64,000 nt of DNA from Cepaea nemoralis. Lineage: Eukaryota; Mollusca; Gastropoda; Stylommatophora; Helicidae. Shown here piece after piece: positions 12,359 through 64,000 of this stretch. The position numbers and the translations under genes are program-made. The stretch's first letter is position 1; each line of letters begins with the position of its first letter. Below the pieces are notes generated by a model. The model was not told the DNA's origin. It ran no database searches and saw nothing but the letters and a program-made list of their open reading frames with translations. Where the stretch lies: contig JACEFZ010021782.1 of assembly GCA_014155875.1 (NCBI GenBank), forward strand, positions 370,001-434,000, given 5' to 3'.

Positions 12359-12559
12359 TTTTACTTTGTTTTCCCAGCTGTCATCAGTGTTAGTCTTGGG
12401 CACTGGTTACTACTCATTGATCTGAGAGTTAAGTGAACTGATGTGAGAAATCAGAGAGGTTTTGTGTGTGCATATTAGAGAGTATAAGTGTGGTCTTAAG
12501 AGAGGATAGGTGTAAGATTTAGAGAGTATAGTTTTGAGAGTTAAAGAGAATATGAGTGA

Positions 12560-12800
12560 GATTTACAGAGGATCGCAGTCAATCCCAGCATTTTTGGGCT
12601 GTTCATGATTTCTTGGCAAGTTTATGTTCAGAAGTTTGCCATTGCGTTCTGAATGGCCGGCACTCATACCATTTTCATTTTTTTTAAAAAACAACAACGC
12701 AAGATGGTCTGCTGCCAAATCGCCCACAGCTGTGTTTCGAATGCGTTATGCGGAATCACAAACTGCATCTGTAACCCCATCGCCACGGAGCCAGTTTAGA
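12560..12800 (-). mobile_element. SINE family alpha copy
   Basis: Shares 'cccagcatttttgggctg', 'gatttcttggcaagttta' and 'gtttgccattgcgttctga' with the other alpha copies and ends in 'cacggagccag'. An A/T-rich insertion at about 12678-12695 interrupts it. The B-box region is degraded. Confidence 0.75.
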
Positions 12801-13189
12801 GATAATATGTGTGAGAATTTAACAGTGGACATGTGAGGTAATTAGAAAGGACTTGTGTGGGTGTCTGACAGTAGCCTATGTGTGCTAGTGAGCTTGTGTT
12901 TGAGAGAAGGATGGAGTGTGTACATATAAGAGAGCATAGATGTGTGAGTAAGAGAGAATATGTGTAGTAATTAGACGGTATATATGTCAGTGTTATATGT
13001 CAATGATTGAATGACCAAAAAACGAGAAGTACATTGTGAGCTTTACTAGAGCACGATTACAAGAAATCAAATAGGGCGTTGCGACTAAAGCCTTCACCAG
13101 CACAGAACAAACACAAACCGACACACAAACTACATGAAAAACACTACATGAAAATATTACGGTTACTTATCTGTGTCCTTGTTTGGCTG
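12801..13189. other. No gene recognised
   Basis: AG/GT-rich low-complexity DNA with repeated 'gagagagtatatgtgtg'-like words. Nothing coding can be supported. Confidence 0.4.
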
Positions 13190-13380
13190 ACAGTTAGAGC
13201 ATTACTTTGCTGATCCGGCAGCTTCTGCAGCTTGTCTTATTCCAGACGTATTGGTGCCAACTTTCCTCTGGAGTAAACTAGACAGGCCGAGAGAGGGATC
13301 ATGCTGCATGGGCAACACATGGTCTCTAAATTCAGCCTAGGCTTTGTGTTATGGAGAGACCCCATTTTACAAACTATCGT
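13190..13380 (+). mobile_element. Repeat family eta, partial copy
   Basis: Matches 18325-18490 (plus) and 23375-23545 (minus): 'agcattactttgctgatccg', 'agtaaactagacaggcc', 'gagagggatcatgctgcatg'. The left part of the family is absent here. Confidence 0.65.
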
Positions 13381-13714
13381 CTGCAAAGACGACAAGGTGC
13401 CAGTTAGTTTTGCTGAAAACATATTGAGCGACCGATGCGTTTGATGACTATCAGTGAATGGAATGAACTGGAGGTGTGGTTCAAGCGGGTCAGTGGACCA
13501 AAGGTCAGTAACGTCATAAACTCAAGGATTGGCTTAGTCACCAGGTGGGAGAAGGTTATATGTGAGAATTTGAGTGGATATATATATAAAAGTTAAGGAA
13601 GATAAATAAGTAAAGGCGGTGTTGAACCTGGTGCAATAAAGTTAATCTTTTTGTCTTTTTTACCTTTCAAGGGTATGCTTGGGACAGGAGACAAGCGAGC
13701 ATGAGAAAAAAGTG

Positions 13715-14060
13715 ACTTGCATGTCCTTTGTAGGACATTCCAATAAACACCAGCATGTGTGTTGTTTGTGATTTACCGAGCAATTTGTGCATTCCTTAGT
13801 ATTTTGGTCACTTGAAATGTCGTGAAAGTTTGGAGAGAACAATAATGGAGGGTTATATGCCCCGAAGACAGGCCAAACAGAAGATGGGTGCAGGAGTGGC
13901 AGATTATCTCCAGATGGGTGTATAGGATGTAGAATATCTTGCTTATGACCGAGAATAAAAATGCCATTGGTTTCTGAATGACCGATGCCCATACCATCAC
14001 AACCAGCGCAAGTTGGTCTGTTTCCACATTAGCCGCAGCTGAATTCGAACCCTTCTAATG
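13715..14060 (-). mobile_element. SINE family alpha, interrupted copy
   Basis: The tail ('catgtcctttgtaggacat', 'aacaccagcatgtgtg') and the head ('ttggtttctgaatgaccgat', 'cagctgaattcgaaccctt') are separated by about 170 foreign bases (13785-13955). The B box reads as 'gggttcgaattc' on the minus strand. Confidence 0.6.
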
Positions 14061-14636
14061 CACGAGAAAGGCAATGATGGACAGCACTCAGGGATGGACT
14101 AGAAGTACTCCGAATGCACCATGAAGTTATGTTACAGATAACGTGTAAGACAATATAATTTCAGCTGGTTTTCAATGTGGAAATGGCACTTAATTGTCCT
14201 GGTGATGGTCAGTAAGTTGATTGAGAAATCTTTGTGCATAGCTTCTTATTTTTTATTTTGTTTCTCTTTCGAAGGAGGGGCGTCACACCTAGTTATGTAC
14301 CTCATAATTTAGTGTGTTTGACTTCAGCATGCATATTTTTAATGTTTGCTTCATCTGGATAGATTCCATTCAAAGTAACTGCCCCTATCTATCCATGAGT
14401 AAATTTTCTTTCTTAACAATTTTACCAGGCAGTGACCTTACGGCCTACACTTGGCGCTTTCAAATTGCCAAGAGATTTTTAACATACACAACTTTCACAT
14501 GGAACCTCCTGTTTTCCGTCCTAATCCGGGAAGACAATGTGTCCGATCTACTCCAAAGATCAGGGTGGTGTGTGATATCGTTATATGCCAGGTTCTTGGA
14601 CAGATTCCAAGCCCTATGCAAAGATTTTCCAAGCGA

Positions 14637-14812
14637 GTCTGAGACAGACACCGAACCTGAGACAGACACCGAACCTGAGACAGACACCGAACCTGAGACA
14701 GACACTGAGCCTGAGACAGACACCAAGCCTGAGACAGACACCGAACCTGTGACAGACACCGAACCTGAGACAGACACCAAACCTGAGACAGACACTGAAC
14801 CAGTGACAGCCG
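14637..14812. repeat. 18-bp minisatellite (plus-strand peptide ETDTEP)
   Basis: About ten units of 'gagacagacaccgaacct', in frame with a longer open frame from 14314. It ends 70 bases before rabphilin exon 1. The same unit, in the other orientation, forms the arrays at 41321-42245 and 44837-44994. Judged a repeat and not an exon, because no acceptor/donor pair links it to the gene. Confidence 0.9.
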
Positions 14813-14882
14813 CTACCTCCCAGCCATAGCTGCCCCTCATGTCTATCTATAGATGTTAACTTCTGTTTGTCTTTATCAACAG

Positions 14883-60803
<45,921 letters not shown>

Positions 60804-61299
60804 ATACATGGTCATAATGTGTGCCGCTTGTGAGTGTTGTCCGTGGTGTGTGTAGATTTTGTGCTTTGTGCTTCACAATATCTGCCGTACTTCTTTACTA
60901 TATTGACAAGTATTTCAGTGCTGAATTAATTTCAAGAAAATTTTTCATCAAAAACATGTCTCCTACAAGGCTGTAATGTATTTGTTGCTCAATACTTCGT
61001 AGCATCTAGTATACTCTTCATTATGCTAACAATAAGTGTTTTAATGCTGAACTAATTTAGTCTCAGTAACATCATTGCAAATATCATTTCAAGAAGGATA
61101 GATATCAGAAACAAGGAAGTCTGCACTATGACTGTCATGTAATTATCATGTTATAGTTAGAACGTTATTTCAATTGCCTACATGTGTGTCCTTTCAATAT
61201 TTCCAAATATCATATCTGTTTTATTTGAAATGCAATAACCATGCCATCTTAAGTGCAATATTCATGTTATTGAAATTGTTATATCTATATTTGTTAAGT
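60804..61299. other. 3' UTR and flank, no further gene recognised
   Basis: AT-rich sequence following the stop codon; part is presumably 3' UTR. The polyadenylation site could not be placed. Confidence 0.5.
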
Positions 61300-61440
61300 C
61301 TCCATGGCGGTCCCTATGGTTAAAATTGATTAATATGCCTACCTGACACTTCAATTGAGAAAATTCTGTTCAGAAAGCAATGGCAAACTACTGAGCATAA
61401 ACTCGCCCAAGCAATGCTGGGTTGACTGACACTTCAAAGG
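61300..61440 (+). mobile_element. SINE family alpha, partial copy
   Basis: 'aagtctccatggcggtccct' head, then 'gttcagaaagcaatggcaaa' and 'tgctgggttgactgacactt', without the tail. A beta copy follows directly. Confidence 0.65.
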
Positions 61441-61625
61441 TCATGGGTTCACTTCTAGACTCCATTGTTCAGTTCATGAGTACAATGTTCTCGGAGACTC
61501 TTGGAGGTCATCACTGAAACTACAGAGTTCGTGCTCGGTGCGATACTTTCGTCATGGCACTCAGTGGAACAAGACAGCCGTTTGGGATATAACTCGGTGC
61601 AGATGTTTATCTTTTCACCTTTAAA
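61435..61625 (+). mobile_element. SINE family beta copy
   Basis: 'aaggtcatgggttcacttct' (B box), 'tctcggagactcttggagg', 'actacagagttcgtgctcgg' and 'aactcggtgcaga'. Confidence 0.75.
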
Positions 61626-61728
61626 CTACTTTCAAACTCCTTTATTTGTTAAGGGCTGTGTTAGTTCTGATTGCAGTTCTGTTCTTTTATTCATCCATAT
61701 ATGTTATCCTTGATGCAGAAACTATTCA

Positions 61729-61889
61729 TTTTTTTTTTAATGCCTCTTAGTCCCACAATGAGCTTTTTGGCAAAATGTGGTCCACCGAGGCCAGTTTGCC
61801 AGTGTTAGTGGTCAGTGGTCTGGTATTTGTTTAGGTTTTCTCTGTCCTAATGGCACGACACTTTGATCTTAGCCAAAAAGCCGAGAAGT
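61729..61889 (-). pseudogene. Chimeric retrocopy beginning with the U2 snRNA 5' end
   Basis: On the minus strand it opens 'cttctcggctttttggctaa' 'gatcaaagtgt', which is the 5' end of U2 snRNA from about nucleotide 5, with one substitution and one inserted A. After about 33 bases the match to U2 stops. An unrelated body follows, ending in a poly-A (the T run at 61729-61738). A U2 start fused to other sequence with a poly-A is typical of LINE-made template-switch chimeras. Confidence 0.8.
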
Positions 61890-61989
61890 AGAATAACACA
61901 AGTTAAAAGGTGATATCTGTGCTAATTAACATGCAATGTTGTGACTAAAGTACATTATCTATATTAATTTAGTGTAATCTCTGTACTAA

Positions 61990-62960
61990 CATAGTTGTAA
62001 TACCCATGATATTTTAGTGCAACTTCCCGTCTATGTGAAATGCAAGATCACAACATTTCCAGTGCAACTTCCCATGTTTGTTAAATACAATATGCACTGC
62101 AATGTATGTTCAGTTACCCTTCTATGTGCAATGTTATATTCATGATGTTTTATGTTCAACTTCCCTTCTATGTGAAATGCAATATTCATTATATTTGCAG
62201 TGCAACCTCCCTTCTGTGTGAAATGCAATATCCATGAGTTCTTCAGTACAACTTCCCTTCTATGTGAAATGCAATATCCATGAGTTTTTCAGTACAACTT
62301 CCCTTCTGTTGAAATGCAATATTCATCAGTGCAACTTCCCTTCAATGTGAAATGCAATGTTCTTAATATTTTAGTGCAGCTTCCCTTCTCTGTGAAATGC
62401 TAAATTCACAATATTTTCAAAACGACTTCCTATAAGCATGAAATGCAATATTCACAATATTTTCTATGCAACTTTCACTCTGTATAAAATGCAAGATTCA
62501 CAATACTTTTAGTGCAACTTCCCATCTTTTGTGAATTGCAATTTTCATAGTATTTTGAGTGCTGCTTTCTTTCTGTTAGAAATGCAATGTTCCCAATATT
62601 TTTAGTGCAGTTTCCCTTCTATGTGAAATGCAAGATTCAAAATATTTTTCAGTTCATCGTCACATCTTTGTGAAATGCAAGATTCATAATATTTTCACTG
62701 CAACTTCCCATTTTTTTGTGAATTGCAACATTCATAATATTTTCAGTGCAACTCCCCTTTTATGTGAAATGCAACATTCACAATATTTTCACTGCATCTT
62801 CCCTTCCATGTGGAAAGTATCATCCAAGATATATTCAGTGCAGCTTTCATTCTACGTGAAATTCAATATGCATTATATTTTCAGTGTAACTTCCCTTCTA
62901 TGTGAAATACAACGATCACAATATTTTCAGTGCATCTTCCCATTTCTATTTGAAACACAC
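61990..62960. repeat. Diverged ~40-45-bp tandem repeat
   Basis: About 22 units of 'agtgcaacttcccttctatg' plus 'tgaaatgcaatattcataat' plus 'atttt' with substitutions and indels. Confidence 0.9.
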
Positions 62961-63186
62961 TATCTACATTCAGCTGCCCCAATGTTAGAGCTAACCCTTT
63001 GGCCACTTAATGTTCTTCTGGAAAATGGCCATGCTGGTATGTTACAGAGATGAAGAACAATCCCATACTATTGATTTGATCATTAGTGTAAAGACACATC
63101 AAGGCCTTTACCTTTCACCAACTACTACATGTTACAGAGATGAAGAACAATGCCTAATGTTGATTTGATCATTAATATCCATCCGT

Positions 63187-63530
63187 CCATCATGTGCCAT
63201 ACTAATAAGCATGGGCAGTCATGTTCTGCCATCTCACTCGATCACCAGAGTCGTGGATCATCTCTGTGTTCCTGTCTCGACCATGCCACATAGCCAAGCA
63301 ATCCAGGTATTTACTTCTCGGTCTTCCCCTTGGTCTCTTCCCTTTGATCTTGCCAGTTGTCACCAAGTTCTTAAAGTCATTTCTTCTCATAACATGCCCA
63401 AACATTTTGACTGTCTACGTCTAATGACTCTAATCAGTTTACGATCTTCATTTATGTCTTGAAGGACTTATTCATTGGTTTTTCTGTCTGTCCATAGTAT
63501 TCTTTGCATTTTCCTCAGAAACCACATACT
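63187..63530 (-). mobile_element. RTE-like LINE 3' fragment, second subfamily
   Basis: The minus strand reads KMFGHVMRRNDFKNLVTTGK-like sequence, KGKRPRGRPRSKYLDCLAMW and HDSGDRVRWQNMTAHAY. Same end as 39700-39920. The flanks 'gttgatttgatcattaat' occur on both sides, suggesting that a segment here was duplicated. Confidence 0.82.
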
Positions 63531-63689
63531 TAATTATGATTTGATCGTTAATGTAAAGACACATCAAGGCCTTTACCTTTCACTAACTACTACACGTTAC
63601 AGAGATGAAGAACAATGCCTAATGTTGATTTGATCATTAATGTAAAGACACATCAAGGCCAGCATCTCAACAGACACCTTTACTTTCCC

Positions 63690-63925
63690 TGTAAAATCCC
63701 TGGTACTGAATGTATGAGTTGGTGCCTGGGAAAATCAGTGGTACTAGAGACAGAGGGCATCAGAGGGAGAAAATACTGAATGTGTTGACAGAGCAGCATA
63801 GAAGACAGTCAGCTGCTGAGTTGATCAAGAACATGGAGGGCAGTTTTTGTGTGTGGAGGAATATACTTGTTTGAACTGCTCAGCATAGCACACGATGATG
63901 ATGATAATGATGATGATGAGTTGAC
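63690..63925 (+). mobile_element. RTE-like LINE 3' end with (GAT)n tail
   Basis: Degraded GKISGTRDRGHQREKILNVL and QHRRQSAAELIK, then 'cacgatgatgatgataatga'. It fits the RTE C-terminus and tail seen elsewhere in the window. Confidence 0.65.
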
Positions 63926-64000
63926 CCCAGAAGCTAACTGGTTTGAGGAAAAAATGTGGTCACTACTGGGCATTAAATTTCAGGTCATTGCTAGTAAGCT

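Noticed and set aside
14314..14829. 171-codon frame with ETDTEP repeats, considered as an upstream rabphilin exon
   Set aside because: The only acidic-repeat part is the 18-bp minisatellite. It ends in a stop before exon 1, and no donor in phase 0 leads into VWKRSG.

Overview
The window is animal nuclear DNA. It has long introns, GT-AG splice sites, and a very dense load of short interspersed elements, non-LTR retrotransposons, micro- and minisatellites. The mix of tRNA-derived SINE families, RTE-like LINEs ending in ATG/GAT tails and LINEs with RNase H suggests an invertebrate, most plausibly a mollusc. That placement is inference; no species can be named from the sequence.

The one recognisable host gene is a rabphilin-3A-type gene on the + strand. 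Thirteen exons can be placed between 14883 and 60803, all in one continuous frame of about 518 residues. Exon 1 carries the end of the Rab-binding domain (SGAWFFKG motif). Exons 2-5 are a Ser/Thr-rich linker, exons 6-9 the C2A domain and exons 10-13 the C2B domain and stop. The N-terminal helix and zinc-finger part of the Rab-binding domain was not found here and probably lies upstream. Such proteins bind GTP-Rab3/Rab27 on secretory vesicles and, through their C2 domains, Ca2+, phospholipid and SNAREs.

Layout: 1-14.6 kb is upstream sequence filled with mobile DNA: a decayed RNase H-bearing LINE (about 0.45-4.2 kb), a hAT MITE, RTE copies, a Helitron with internal tandem repeats (9.1-10.0 kb) and a four-layer nested SINE/microsatellite/LINE locus (10.7-12.3 kb). 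From 14.9 to 60.8 kb is the rabphilin gene. Its introns hold a 2 kb 14-bp minisatellite, a 48-bp minisatellite invaded by a hAT MITE and a LINE, a 264-bp element carrying a hammerhead ribozyme (29.1-29.4 kb), an ETDTEP-type 18-bp minisatellite split by a LINE, a 44-bp minisatellite split by an RTE element with an open 490-codon frame, and a 15-bp minisatellite that starts at the exon 11 splice donor. From 60.8 to 64 kb is the 3' flank: SINEs, a U2-snRNA-derived retrocopy, a diverged 40-45-bp satellite and RTE ends.

The most notable item is the hammerhead ribozyme element. It has a complete type I core with extended stem I pairing, in a 264-bp insert bounded by 12-bp direct repeats, inside a rabphilin intron. 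Two further points deserve attention: the linker exons 2-5 are all phase 1-1, so any could be skipped in frame; and retention of intron 11 would add about 300 residues of His/Met-rich repeat to the protein in frame.
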